Of a DNA stretch of 64,000 bases, positions 11,356 to 22,915 are shown piece after piece; positions within the stretch are counted from its first letter, which is position 1, and each line of letters begins with the position of its first letter. Origin of the DNA: Sipunculus nudus (taxonomy: Eukaryota; Annelida; Sipuncula; Golfingiida; Sipunculidae); NCBI GenBank assembly GCA_026874595.1, contig CM049316.1, positions 47,246,695-47,310,694 of the forward strand, written 5' to 3'. The notes under the pieces were generated by a model. That model did no database searches and was not told the origin of the DNA. It worked only from the letters and a program-made list of their open reading frames with translations. The position numbers and the translations under genes were made by a program.

Positions 11356-12529
11356 TCTAAAAAGTGTAGAGGTCTGCAATCACCGTGCGAAGCCTTGCCG
11401 GTCAAGATGTTGAAATTAAGGTAACAAAAATAACTATCAGACGAAAAGTTGTCACCTGTGACATGCAACCCTACAAACACCACATTTCAGGCGCAATAAA
11501 CATTGACTGCACCAGTATGTCGGTTACCATCAAACTGACAATAACCCATGGAAATCATAGAATCTATAGTAGTTTTACTTTTTTTCTGTCCGAAAAACAG
11601 TTTGTATCATATTGTGAAAGTTATAGTTTACCCCATTCTCAAGTCAGTTGTATATTTGTTTATTAATGATTAATCCCTTTATTAGGCATCACCAAAAAGC
11701 GTTTAAATTTTTGGCTTAACCGCATTAAAATGCGTCAACCAGGATTTTTCCGCTTTAGTCATTTCATTATTAACCATTTACCGGGCACGCATTACCGGGA
11801 ATGCATTAGTAGATAGGGTAAAATGGAATTCTCAATGTAGGGCCTTTGAGGTCAACATACAAATTGGCATGGTGATCTAGCGGGTTTTGACATCATCTGA
11901 CATATATCACAGTCATTTACCGCTCGCCAAGTAAATGTCGGTAGCAATTTTATATCGCATTCCGCATTCGGCGCTTTGTTGCCGCAGTCTGCATACCGCG
12001 CGCACGGTAAACGCAACTAAAAATGATGCCTACATTTTTCTAGAGCGCATACTTTACCGGGGGTTGGCCCCCTATACCCCGATCAGTATATAAACCATTT
12101 ATGACCCCTCCCAACTTTGATCCCTTCCATTCTTCTTTATAGGAATACACCAGTTGCTGCCCCCCCAAACACCATATCAAGCTAGTATTTTCGTGTAACC
12201 GGGTGGGCCTGTCCAGTCTAAAATGATTTTCATGGATATCTTATATTTAAAAGAGAAATATATATATATATCATTTTGAGTGATTTTTCCGCTTTTTCTG
12301 ACTTGCGATGAGACTTTCACCGAAAACGGCCGAACTGTATTCAGCAAAGAACGGATTTTCTATGTGGTCACCTCCAGTGTAGGATTAAGGACTGTTTGTG
12401 CATGTGATAAACCTTAAAATTGCTTCCAGTGACAGATTAAAGCATGTTTGGCCTCACATTTGACAAAGGGTCTGACCCACGTGCGTGGTCAGTCAATGTG
12501 AAAAACACATCACTCTCGCTTTATGAGAG
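11356..12529. other. Unique DNA, partly palindromic
   Basis: Words such as accatttaccgg and aataatg-type inverted fragments recur between 11700 and 12060, suggesting an old element. No coding signal is seen. Confidence 0.35.
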
Positions 12530-12700
12530 GAAGGGGTTCAACCAAGGAGGATTAATGACAAAACTCATAAAAGGTTCCCATTGACGGAAAAGAGGGTGGG
12601 GTTTGGGCGGATTCGTGGTTTTCCAGGCCAAAAAATTAATCTGATACGATTTAAAAAGGCTGCTGCTGAAAAGGGGAACGGACCCTTTTAGTCCGCTTTT
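12530..12700. repeat. Degenerate dispersed repeat, copy 2
   Basis: Counterpart of 11191-11355, with aggaggattaatgacaaaac followed by cataaaaggttcccattgac and gaaaagagggtgggg. Both copies are diverged. Confidence 0.5.
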
Positions 12701-13090
12701 GCTAATAATGAGGTAAGCATATATATTTCTTTCTTCAGGAACAGTTTCTCTATGTTATAACGTGTATTTTATTAATCTTTTTTGTCTTCCTCACATCAAC
12801 CTATTCTTTAAACATCCAACAAAAGTATAATAACAAGTCAAAGAAAAAGGTCATGGAAAACCTGAGTGGCCGCGTGTCCCACTCCGGTTCGAAAATGTAA
12901 ATATCACTGACCAGGTCTTCAAGGTCAACATACCGGTGTATGAAATTCTTGCCACGAGCACAGCACCACAAAGGGATTTAATAAAATGGTACATATCTTA
13001 TTGAGACAGTAACCCATTGAAGTTCAATATTTTCTTTTAATTTGTTTTATTTATAAAACGGCCCAACATTCCTCCTCTTAGTTTAAACAT
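12701..13090. other. Unique non-coding DNA
   Basis: Nothing recognisable is seen. Confidence 0.4.
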
Positions 13091-13456
13091 ACCGGGTTTA
13101 ACAGCTAGTATAAATATATACCTATTCTACCTATGTCCCATAAATTAGTTTTGGTGCTGTTCGGTCATGCTTGTCATCAATCCAACCTCAGACGCCTTCT
13201 CTAAAATCAAAACATAACTTTGACATACCCGGGAATAAAAACTACAGTAAAATTGACCAAGGAAAATGTCCGGTCCTTGGGTCCTTTGACGAATGTTTTG
13301 TTTTCTTCTGAATATGTCATTTGCATCCTGAATTGATTGACATTTATGTTTTTCCTAACGGGTCCTTGCGCAGGAAACCGAGGCCCCGGCTCACGTGATA
13401 CGACACGTCATTCAATGTTCATATCAATGCTCGTTGGCGACATGGCTTAACAGCTA
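13091..13456. repeat. Dispersed repeat pair, copy A
   Basis: About 305 bp (13137-13440) matches 15381-15784 closely in the same order and orientation, with shared words such as ttggtgctgttcggtcatgc, ccggtccttgggtcctttga and gctcacgtgatacgacacgt. Copy A is flanked on both sides by ttaacagctagtat (near 13094 and 13447), the direct-repeat footprint expected of an inserted or duplicated unit. No coding capacity is seen. Confidence 0.75.
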
Positions 13457-14477
<1,021 letters not shown>

Positions 14478-15150
14478 CTGTGTTTTTGTTACGGAACCTA
14501 ATAACAACAAATCACGTAGTCGTGACGAGCATAAATTTTGTTATGGAGATAAATAAAAATCAGATTCTGTAACACAAGGCAGCGTGAAATGTCAAGGGCA
14601 ATGAATAAAAATGTCAGTGTTTTTTTTGTTAACAAATTATTATATTTTTTTTCTTTAAAAAGTTCCTGATATTACAATACACTAAATCAATACAATTACA
14701 CAGTGAAACAATAAAAATGTACAGTAACAGAGTGTCCGGATCCTAGGCTTTTCTTGATACCACTACTGTCACAGCTCAACAAGTCCTTTAACATAAATAT
14801 TCTAAATGAACAGTTCATGCAAATATTCTCGATAAAAGTCCAGTTCAATCCCGAAATCAATCTGTTGTAAACCAAAAGTGAAGTTCTCGTAATAATCCCA
14901 AAGGCAAACTGAAGACTGTATAAAATCTATTATAAATTTCGAAGAATATCTATATTTCTGAAATTATCGGATTCTCTCTCTCCTTTTGGCCCTAAACAAA
15001 GCCCCTGTTTATAACTTTTTCAACCCAAAGCCTAGAAACTTCTTTTTCACGAACAATCCAAAGCCAGAACAATACATAATACACACGCCAAATAACAGAC
15101 CTGAACATTCCAGATTAGCACGACAGCGTGCGCTGTGTTTACGCTCCGCG
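14478..15150. repeat. Interspersed repeat, copy 1 (second copy at 42998)
   Basis: It starts at gttacggaacc and shares a long ordered series of words with 42998-43640: cagattctgtaacac, then gcagcgtgaaatgtc, then aatacactaaatcaatacaa, then gaacaatacataatacaca. The copies carry many substitutions and small indels. Length and lack of coding capacity would fit a solo LTR or a non-autonomous element. I found no clear terminal repeat to decide. Confidence 0.7.
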
Positions 15151-15380
15151 AGAGTTCAGCAGGTGCGGTTATTTATAGCAGCACACAGGGTTTGCGCCCA
15201 ACACGAAACAGAATACCCACGACAAACCCCGGGCATAACAAAACATACACATGGAACACTATAAAACAGATACATGAAACAGTTTTCTTATAAATCCCGG
15301 GCATGCCACATTGTGGTAAACTGAACCGCCTTAATCGTAACTTTCATGATTTTATAGCAGAACCAGTCCGACGTAAAATG
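15151..15380. other. Unique non-coding DNA
   Basis: No recognisable feature. The open frame at 14986-15264 crosses out of the repeat and is not supported. Confidence 0.4.
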
Positions 15381-15785
15381 TCCCATAAAATAGTTTTGGT
15401 GCTGTTCGGTCATGCTTGTCATCAATGCAACCTAAGACGCCTTCTCAAAAATCAAAACATAACTTATACATCTCCTTGAAAAAAAACTACATTAAAAATT
15501 GACCATAGAAAATGTCCGGTCCTTGGGTCCTTTGACGAATGTTTTTATTTTCTTCTAAATATCTCATATGCATTCTGAATTGAATAACATTTATGTTTTT
15601 CCTAACGGGTCCTTGCGCCGATTTGACATCTTCTTGGCACATGTATATTTACAAATTTACAATAGCTCAACTAAACCTGGTTTTATTAATCGGCTAGCAA
15701 TGTTATCACACGGAAACCGAGGCCCCGGCTCACGTGATACGACACGTCATTTAAGGTTCACATCATACTCGTGGGCGATATGGCT
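15381..15785. repeat. Dispersed repeat pair, copy B (with extra segment of about 96 bp)
   Basis: Matches 13137-13440. Between cctaacgggtccttgcg and ggaaaccgaggccccggc copy B has about 96 bp (near 15619-15713) that copy A lacks, so one copy gained or lost this piece. Confidence 0.75.
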
Positions 15786-16265
15786 TATACATCTTTACAC
15801 AGGGAGCTCATGTCAGCCTGGTACTCGGTGTACTCAGGGACACAACGCGCCAGAATGAAATCGACAAGCTTCACGATTCGTTTGACGTCACTGTGCTCTG
15901 TGACGCACCGCCCAGGAATGAAACTGGTAACACACTGGGAACCTGTATGGGTGAAAGTGACGGCATGTGTACAATGTTGAAATATTTAACTCGAGTACTT
16001 CATGAAAATAGAGTGACTGTACGCGGTTGATTGTGTTGTTAACATATTATGAACCGTTTTTTATTTTTCAATACTGCCTTCCGTATATTGGTCTAAGCCA
16101 AGCCGCATCGGGTTGAGGCCCACACAGGCTGATACGGCTGAGCACAGGACAAAACGGAGGCAATACCGAACAAACCGGGTCAATATATACTAAACGGGCA
16201 CTTTGTAGCCTATCGATGCTTTGGGTTCCAGAGAAATTAATATGATAACTGCGCTCTAGAAATGA
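15786..16265. other. Unique DNA left of the retroelement
   Basis: No gene is seen. Confidence 0.4.
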
Positions 16266-16269
16266 ACTG

Positions 16270-16326
16270 TACATACATACATAAATACATACATACATAC
16301 ATACATACATACATACATACATACAG
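16270..16326. repeat. (CATA)n microsatellite
   Basis: About 14 tetranucleotide units with one or two variants. Confidence 0.97.
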
Positions 16327-16461
16327 TAAGAGCTTTGGTATCATACAACATCGGATGACCGTACGCTTGTCTACTTGCTCTCATTCTTTACCGCTCGACT
16401 ATAAACATACAGAAACTTCTACACAATCACGGCTCATTTATCAAAGTCCATCCGTGTCGGT

Positions 16462-16563
16462 CTGTAGTCAGCACAATGAGAGTTTTATATTTTTTCCAAT
16501 TGTACTCAATTATCTGTGACGTAGCACATTATGTGTACTACGTCATCGTTCTTCTAAGTGCGA
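16462..16563 (+). repeat. Split direct repeat A1
   Basis: Begins ctgtagtcagcaca and ends tctaagtgcga. About 102 bp, nearly identical to A2 at 20335-20437. It contains the self-complementary words gacgtagcacattatg and tactacgtc. Confidence 0.88.
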
Positions 16564-16571
16564 CGTCCGCT

Positions 16572-17331
16572 ATGGAGGATCCATGTGAAAGGAAGCCAGA
16601 ACAATCCAATGAATTTGACGGTGTTATAAAGGCCATCGAAAGTTTAACGTTGCAGAATAAACAGACTAATAGTCGGTTGGACACTGTTTTTGAGATTTTG
16701 TGCGAACGTGGCACAGATCGTGCAGGATTAACGCCTGAAAACACGGATTTACCATCAGGGAGGCGACCGCATTTCACTGTGCCGAACCGGATACTCAAGG
16801 TGAGTTCGCTGACATCCGAGACTATCTTGCTTCTATTAAGCTACCGGCTGATCTTAAAGTAGCTGACTCCCGTCAAGGAATTAAACGTTAGGACCAGCAA
16901 CATGCTGCAGTAGTAGCCAAATGTGCGCGGAGACGACGTTAAAATTATTGATAAAATGTGACGATGCTGCCAATGTGTCGAACGTTACATTGAAACAGTT
17001 GTATGACATTCAGGTAGCTCAAATCCGATATTTACAAGAGGAACATTCGACTTTGGTCGTTCATGGGCAGTTTGACAGAGACACTTCTCGACTTTTTCGT
17101 GCACTCCAGAAAAATTCACCAGGATTTACCCCGGCTTCGCTGACCTCATTACAGTACGCTGCGTCGATCTCAGCTGCACGTGGGATCTCTCAACAGGGGA
17201 GAGGAAACCCCCGTCGTGGATTCCGTGGCGGGGGCCGTATAAAAAACAGTTATGGTGCATTTACACAACGAGATATTCCCAGCAGAAGATACCACGTGGA
17301 TGATTTCACTGGACAGTCTGACAATAGTTAA
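16572..17331 (+). pseudogene. gag-like protein of the Ngaro/PAT element
   Basis: Starts at ATG 16572, nine bases after A1. The first piece (to 16862) includes a hydrophilic, helix-prone stretch resembling a coiled coil, with LTLQNKQTNSRLDTVFEIL. After a frameshift the second piece (about 16921-17331) continues with RYLQEEHSTLVVHGQFD and RLFRALQKNSPGFTPASL, the style seen in DIRS-type gag proteins. It ends with an RGG-like basic tail, GRGNPRRGFRGGGR, likely to bind RNA. It would package element RNA in the cytoplasm. The region between the two pieces, 16863-16920, is where the break lies. Confidence 0.7.
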
Positions 17332-17477
17332 ACAAGGTGCTCACCAATACCGCTGACATTTATAGCATTTTGTGGTGGCTTTTATTATTTTTTTTTATAT
17401 TTGTGTAATATGCCGACTGCATAATCGAAGTCATGGAGCACCTGGTTTAAAATTGGTGTCCCTGAGCACGTTTTGAG

Positions 17478-18245
17478 TTGGATCACAGAGGTAGAGGTGT
17501 ATCTATACCTTTTATTAATTCGCCTTCTTCTTGCTTCTATGAAAACCACAAGTTATCAGACAGTCAAAAGAATTTTGTGAATTCGGAAATTGAAAAATTA
17601 GTGTCTGGAGGATGCATCTCAAAAGTTCCACAACGACCAAAATGTGTAGTACCTAACTCTTGTGTCCTGAAAAGAAATAAAAAATAGACTCATTGTTGAC
17701 CTGTGCCATGTCAATGTTTTCTGTGAAACAAGAAAATTTAGATATGGAGATCTTCCTTGTTATCTGATATTGTAAAGCCCAATGACTTACTGGTTACATT
17801 AGACTTAAAGGATGGTTTCCACCATGTTCCACTGAACAAAAATACATCCCCGTTCTTTGGCTTCCAGTGGCGGGAGAACTATTACGTGTGGAATGTTTTG
17901 CCTTTTGGTTGCAAGTTGAGTCCATATTTTTTTTGTAAACGCTCAGACCTATAGTACAGTATTTCGGTCTAAAGGACTAAGTATTATTATATATAGGGAT
18001 GATATTTTACTTGCGTCAGAGTGTGATCAGATTGAGGCAGATCTTGCACTTGTGCGCAATACCCTAGAATCTCTTCGCTGAAATATTAATTTAGAAAAAT
18101 CAAACCTGGTACCTTCAACTAAACAGGAGTTTTTAGGATTCGTGGTCGACACTGTAGGTATTGAGGGAGTGCCGATCCTTAAGATACCAAAAAGAAAGTT
18201 TACAAACTCCGAAGAGATATATTGCGCGCTCTTTCCAAGCCCTGC
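17478..18245 (+). pseudogene. Reverse transcriptase domain of the Ngaro/PAT element
   Basis: Three broken pieces in order. 17478-17687 holds the N-terminal part (FVNSEIEKLVSGGCISKVP). 17757-17954 holds the first catalytic aspartate in LDLKDGFHHVPL (codon about 17802) and the LPFGCKLSP block. The catalytic YxDD box appears as YRDD at 17992-18003, followed by ILLASE and later FLGFVVDT. A stop near 17685, a frameshift near 17940 and a TGA near 18079 break the frame. The domain would copy element RNA into DNA. The DLKDGFHHVPL form is characteristic of DIRS-like elements rather than LINEs. Confidence 0.88.
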
Positions 18246-18417
18246 ATAAAGGCCAGGCGTTTGGCCCGCATTGCGGGACAGGGTATATCGATGTGCCGGG
18301 CTATTTTCCCCAGGAAAACTAAATATAGGCTATTAAGGCTATATATAGGCTATTAAACACGAAAAATTCGTGGGACAGTGAGCTTTCATGGACCACGCAT
18401 TGTGTTAAAGACTTATT

Positions 18418-19001
18418 ATGGTGGATAAGCGCCCTTCATTCTTGAAACGGACGTGTGATACTTCGATCAATGGACAAGTGGAGACCGATGCATCCCAGTC
18501 AGGTTGGGGAAGTGTATTTCAAGGAAAAGAGGCTTCGGGCATGTGGGATACCCGAACTTCTTACAAGTCGTCGAACTACAGAGAACTTCTCACTGTACTT
18601 TGTCAATAAAGCCTTTCAAGCGGGAAATTACGGGGAAAACTATCCAAATTTTATCAGACAACATTACAACCATAGCATACTTAAACCACCTAGGTGGTCC
18701 ATGCAAGGAGCTGACAGAAGCAGCGGAAGCGATATGGGCAGAATGCCTCGAGAACAATGTGATGATATGTGCAAGACATCTACCGGGCTATCAGAAGGCA
18801 AGAGCAGATGCATTAAGCCGGCTGAGGGACCGTTACGAATGGAAGTTACACCCTCAAATATTCAATGTGTTGGACGAAATGTGGGGACCCCACACAATAG
18901 ACCGTTTTGCCTCGTTTCTGACAAGCCACATTCCTTCCTATAACAGTAGGTTTTACGACCCGTTAACACGTGGAGTAGACGCTCTTGCACAGCTGGACTA
19001 G
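18418..19001 (+). pseudogene. RNase H domain of the Ngaro/PAT element
   Basis: The four acidic residues of RNase H are visible across a frameshift: aspartate in ETDASQSGWG (about 18487), glutamate in SNYRELL (about 18580), aspartate in ILSDN (about 18657), and aspartate in RADALSR (about 18810). A frame change occurs between the second and third. After the domain comes a C-terminal stretch, DRFASFLTSHIPSYNSRFYDP, typical of DIRS-type elements. The frame ends at a TAG near 19001 where related proteins usually carry a tryptophan. Confidence 0.85.
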
Positions 19002-19289
19002 GCGAACAACAACAATTTCATCAATCCCCCCTTTCGTCTTATTCCGTACGTCTTGGCTCTTGTTCAAAGGCAAAAGGCCAGCCCAAACTTGGTTTGCAAA
19101 ACTGCGCGAAATGAGTGTAGTTCCGCCATTTCGTCTACCACTTCCGCGAAACGTTTGCCTTGTCATCGGCAGCAAACCGGAGCCATTGAACAATTCCAAA
19201 TGGCGTCCATACGCCTGGAGGATCTCTTGAAATTGAGGCTGCAAAATGCGCATTGGACTGAGAGAGCTGCCACTTAGATATCACTGTGT

Positions 19290-20209
19290 CTGGCGCCATC
19301 TACTTCAAAATTTTATAATGCTTATGTCAATGATTTCAAAAACTTCTGTGATTTTGTTTTTCCTCCTAAAGACAATATAGCCCTCTCATCATATCTATGT
19401 GAAATTGCTGACTCGAGTCAAAAATCTAGTTCAAAACTGAAGTGTGTGTGTGCCGCAATAAATGTGTTTTTATTTAGGCTTTAGGTATTAATAGTAGGCT
19501 GCATGATCCTGATATTTCTAGGCATGTAGATTCCTTGATTAAATCAAGCACTCAGCAACCGATGAAGCATTCAAATGTGATGCCAGTGGAAAGGTTTAAC
19601 GAGCTTTTCACCTGGGGTGAGAATGATTGTTTAAGCATAAAGCGGTTGCGGCAAAAGGCTTGGTAACGATGCTTCGGCCTTCTAAGTGGCTCCAAAGTCT
19701 GTTCATTTTGACCCAGATACACTGGGTGTACAGAAGTGTATTTTTAGCACAGACCAGATAACATTTGAGTCTGACGGGTCGATGTCTATTGTATTCCATG
19801 GGATCAAAAACGACACAAGCAGGTCGGGTTTCAGGGTGATAGTACAACCGTCTAAGATACCCCTGCTGAACCCAGTCAAAACGTTAGCTGATTATTTAGA
19901 CCGAACTGCTGCTTTGAGGATGGCTGGGGGTTCCCCTGTTTTCATTTCATTAAAGGCACCATACGATGGCCTGTCTGCTGCATCTATTGCTGGTATTCTT
20001 GACGACTCCATTGTCCGAGCTGGACTGTCGCGAGACCTGTTTTCCGCGAAGTCCGTCCGGCCATCGGGGGCAGACTTGCCGTCAGTAAGAAACATGATCC
20101 CAAAACAGTCATGAAAATGGGTAGGTGGAAGACTGATAGTGTCTTGTACGAACATTATTTACACAGTAGAACTTCTGGCTCCTTCACTGAAGACATTTTA
20201 AATACTTAA
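19290..20209 (+). pseudogene. Tyrosine recombinase of the Ngaro/PAT element
   Basis: The N-terminal part is readable from about 19305 (KFYNAYVNDFKNFCDFVFPP), with stops and frame changes near 19485 and 19665. The next piece (19686-20066) includes LADYLDRTAALRMAGGSPVF. The C-terminal box reads SAKSVRP, then after a one-base frame change in a five-G run at 20066-20070 comes MKMGRWKTD. The presumed nucleophile is in VLYEHYLH (tyrosines at 20146 and 20155). Frame ends TAA 20207-20209. It would integrate circular element DNA by site-specific recombination. Where the classic HxxR histidine is expected there is a lysine. Confidence 0.82.
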
Positions 20210-20256
20210 GATGTACGTACGCATAATTATTTCTGTACTTTTATTTATCACTATTA

Positions 20257-20337
20257 GGCATTGTAATTTGTTTAATAAATTCCATTATTATTATATTATC
20301 AGTCTCCCTGTTGCTGACGTAGGTTTCCCACAAACTG
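20257..20337 (+). repeat. Split direct repeat B1
   Basis: Starts ggcattgtaattt and ends cccacaaactg. It runs straight into A2 and matches B2 at 20522-20599 with several substitutions. Confidence 0.85.
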
Positions 20338-20437
20338 TAGTCAGCACAAGGAGAGTTTTATATTTTTTTCCATTTGTACTCAATTATCTGTGACGTAGCA
20401 CATTATGTGTACTACGTCATCGTTCTTCTAAGTGCGA
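20335..20437 (+). repeat. Split direct repeat A2
   Basis: Near-identical to A1 apart from a few substitutions and one base of length change. It shares the ctg junction with the end of B1. Confidence 0.88.
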
Positions 20438-20521
20438 GTTTTTTAAATGTTCTCATGATAAGTAGTCATATCATCATGATATGGATGTTTGTATGCTGAC
20501 AGGTCGTAATATAAGGAACAA

Positions 20522-20599
20522 GGCATTGTAATTTATTTAATTAATTTCATTATTATTATTATCAGTCTCCTTGTAGCTTACGTAGGCTCCCACAAACTG
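20522..20599 (+). repeat. Split direct repeat B2
   Basis: Matches B1 (ggcattgtaattt ... cccacaaactg). It marks the 3' end of the element. Confidence 0.82.
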
Positions 20600-20985
20600 G
20601 ACAATTCATTACCTATACAGCCCATTATAACCTGTGACAAGGTTGTTTTGGTTTCCCCGCTCTATATCCAGTCCCTTCATCCTGGATTTTTACCTTCGTC
20701 AGCGATGGATGAAGCATGAAAATCTCGAATTATTTAAACCTTTGGGACAGATGGAAACAATTTGTGTACGGTGGATCCAGTCAAATTCGTGTCCCTTTTT
20801 GATCGAGTGTGTTGTCTGTTTCCTCTAAAATTAAATATTTGTTCTCAGTTAATGGGTTACATTTGAACCATATTTATTTTCTAACTATTACATGCTTGGA
20901 CTCAATGTGAAACTAAACAAAAAACAGATGTATATATCCCATAAGAAGCCTTGAATGAATATTAATGTCACCATAATGATATCGT
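20600..20985. other. Unique DNA right of the retroelement
   Basis: No gene is seen. Confidence 0.4.
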
Positions 20986-20989
20986 AGTC

Positions 20990-21400
20990 ATGTAAGTGTA
21001 AGGTACTCAAAACAATAACGTCACCAAAATGATGCCAAAGTAGACGTCAGGATCTGAATGAATGATTAACGTTCGCCGTGTGATGTACTCAAACAAATAA
21101 CGTCACCACCAAGATGTAAAAGTAAACGTCAGAATCTACATGAATGATTAACGTTCGCCGTGTGATGTACTCAAATCAATAACGTCACCACCATGATGTC
21201 AAAGTAAACGTCAGGGTCTGTTTGAATGATTAACGTTCACCGTGGAATGCACTGAACAATAACGTCACCATAATTAATGATGCAAACTTAAACGTCAGGA
21301 TCTGTATGAATGATTAACGTTCACCGTGTGATGTACTCAAAACAATAACGTCACCACAATGATGTAAAAGTAAACGTCAGGATCTATATCAATGATCAAC
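20990..21400. repeat. Tandem array, about 82 bp unit, 5 copies, rich in ACGTCA
   Basis: The word ataacgtcacc starts at 21015, 21097, 21179, 21259 and 21345, giving spacings of 82, 82, 80 and 86. Each unit also carries aaacgtcagg and gattaacgttc. ACGTCA is the complement of the CRE half site TGACGT, so each unit holds two such sites. Regulatory activity is not shown. Confidence 0.88.
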
Positions 21401-21419
21401 TCGGTTTTGACAGTTTCCA

Positions 21420-21780
21420 GTATAAACGAGTGAGGGCCTACTAGAAACTTGGAAATATGTTAAGCCCGTATCTCTTTGGGAGGCGACTATATGCGAACGG
21501 CATTTACGAAGGGGTTTCTAAAATGTCTCGAAATGTCGCCGGGGTTCTCCATTTCCTCGCGTGAAACGCAGGGCCCGGAAAAACATTCGCGAGCCTCCAA
21601 ATTTTCTATCGAAATGGTCACAGAGTCGTCGTGGCTGTCTCGAACCCGTCTCGAGCCTTTTTCAATTCAGTTTCCGCGAGTCAGAAAGTGCGAGGAATGT
21701 GGGACAAATTATAAGGGGTTGACGACCTATGACTCTAAATTGTGACTGATTGGAGACAAAAATGATAATCAGTCGCATGC
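21420..21780. other. CpG-rich island-like segment
   Basis: This roughly 300 bp segment is visibly richer in G+C and CpG than its surroundings. It has an 89-codon plus-strand frame (21476-21745) with a CEECG motif near its end. Just to the right lie gattgg (inverted CCAAT) and gcatgcgcac, which resembles an NRF-1 site. It may be an exon with a promoter or a CpG-rich repeat fragment. I recognise no protein family. Confidence 0.3.
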
Positions 21781-22095
21781 GCACAAATTACGCAATAGGT
21801 ATCAAGAAGTATAATTCAAATAAAAATGTTGCTAATTCGCGTATTTTGTTTCTCAAAAAAAGGTGGCCAACAATCGCAGCCCCGTGAATACGGGGTTAAG
21901 AGACAAAAAACCTTGGAGGTAACATAAGTCATGTGAAACCGGCAAGTGATCTGCTTTAAGGCCCACGATAGCTCAAGTTTGATGCCAATATCATTCAATA
22001 TTTGCAATTCATTTCAAAGATAAATTGTGGGAGAATTTGGCTTGGGAAAGTATAAAGTATATTTTTTTTCTAATTTAAGGTGGATCGGATAAAAT
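21781..22095. other. Unique DNA before the 60 bp array
   Basis: No feature recognised. Confidence 0.4.
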
Positions 22096-22099
22096 TACA

Positions 22100-22915
22100 A
22101 TGCGGATAAGAATTTTAATTCTGGTGTTTAAGGTGTTGACTCTGAAAGTGCTTTCTAATTCAACCCAGGATGAGGATGAACAATTACGTCCCACGCAGGT
22201 TCACAGCAGACGTAACAGCTCCTCACAGGATGAGGATGAACAATTACGTCCCACGCAGGTTCACAGCAGACGTAACAGCTCCTCACTGGCTGAGGATGAA
22301 CAATTACGTCCCACGCAGGTTCACAGCACACGTTACAGCTCCTCACAGGATGAGGATGAACAATTACGTCCCACCCAGGTCCACAGCAGACGTAAAAGCT
22401 CCTCACTGGCTGAGGATGAACAATTACGTCCCGCGCAGGTTCACAGCAGACGTAACAGCTCCTCACAGGACGAGGATGAACAATTACGTCCCACGCAGGT
22501 TCACAGCAGACGTAACAGCTCCTCACAGGATGAGGATGAGCAATTACGTCCCACGCAGGTACACTGCAGAAGTAACAGCTCCTCACAGGATGAGGATGAA
22601 CAATTACGTCCCACGCAGGTTCACGGCAGACGTAACAGCCCCTCACAGGATGAGGATGAACAATTACGTCCCACGCAGGTTCACAGCAGACGTGACAGCT
22701 CCTCACAGGATGAGGATGAACAATTACGTCCCACGCAGGTTTACAGCAGACGTAACAGCTCTTCACAGGATGAGGATGAACAATTACGTCCCACCCAGGT
22801 TCACAATTACGTTCTACGCAGATTCACAGCAGACGTAACAGCTCCTCACAGGATGAGGATGAACAATTACGTCCCACGCAGGTTCACAGCAGACGTACAT
22901 CTTCTCACGGGATGA
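22100..22915 (+). CDS. Repetitive open frame at the edge of the 60 bp array (doubtful gene)
   Basis: The ATG at 22100 opens a 271-codon frame. It begins with a basic, hydrophobic stretch (MRIRILILVFKVLTLKVL) that could pass for a weak signal peptide, followed by about eleven 20-residue repeats of the type DEDEQLRPTQVHSRR plus NSSSQ. Near 22805 an indel moves it into a second open frame (MNNYVPRRFTADVTAPHR repeats) and it stops at 22915. Because the unit is 60 bp and has no stop codon in several frames, long frames arise automatically. The antisense frames are equally open. I therefore think it more likely a by-product of the satellite than a gene. A secreted acidic/basic repeat protein is the alternative. 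Confidence 0.2.
   Translation: MRIRILILVFKVLTLKVLSNSTQDEDEQLRPTQVHSRRNSSSQDEDEQLRPTQVHSRRNSSSLAEDEQLRPTQVHSTRYSSSQDEDEQLRPTQVHSRRKSSSLAEDEQLRPAQVHSRRNSSSQDEDEQLRPTQVHSRRNSSSQDEDEQLRPTQVHCRSNSSSQDEDEQLRPTQVHGRRNSPSQDEDEQLRPTQVHSRRDSSSQDEDEQLRPTQVYSRRNSSSQDEDEQLRPTQVHNYVLRRFTADVTAPHRMRMNNYVPRRFTADVHLLTG

Larger units (their letters stand above)
16462..20599 (+). mobile_element. Ngaro/PAT-type tyrosine-recombinase retroelement, degraded (about 4.1 kb)
   Basis: Order on the plus strand is repeat A1, gag-like, reverse transcriptase, RNase H, tyrosine recombinase, then B1-A2-B2. This split-direct-repeat layout and the recombinase, in place of an integrase, define the Ngaro/PAT branch of DIRS-like elements. 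All four coding parts carry frameshifts or stops, so it is not autonomous. A2 and B2 are separated by about 84 bp not seen at the 5' end, whereas B1 runs directly into A2. Whether the element is Ngaro or PAT cannot be settled without a tree. Confidence 0.88.

Noticed and set aside
14478-15150. Solo LTR of an LTR retrotransposon
   Set aside because: No TG...CA ends or target duplication could be fixed at either copy. Left as an unclassified interspersed repeat.
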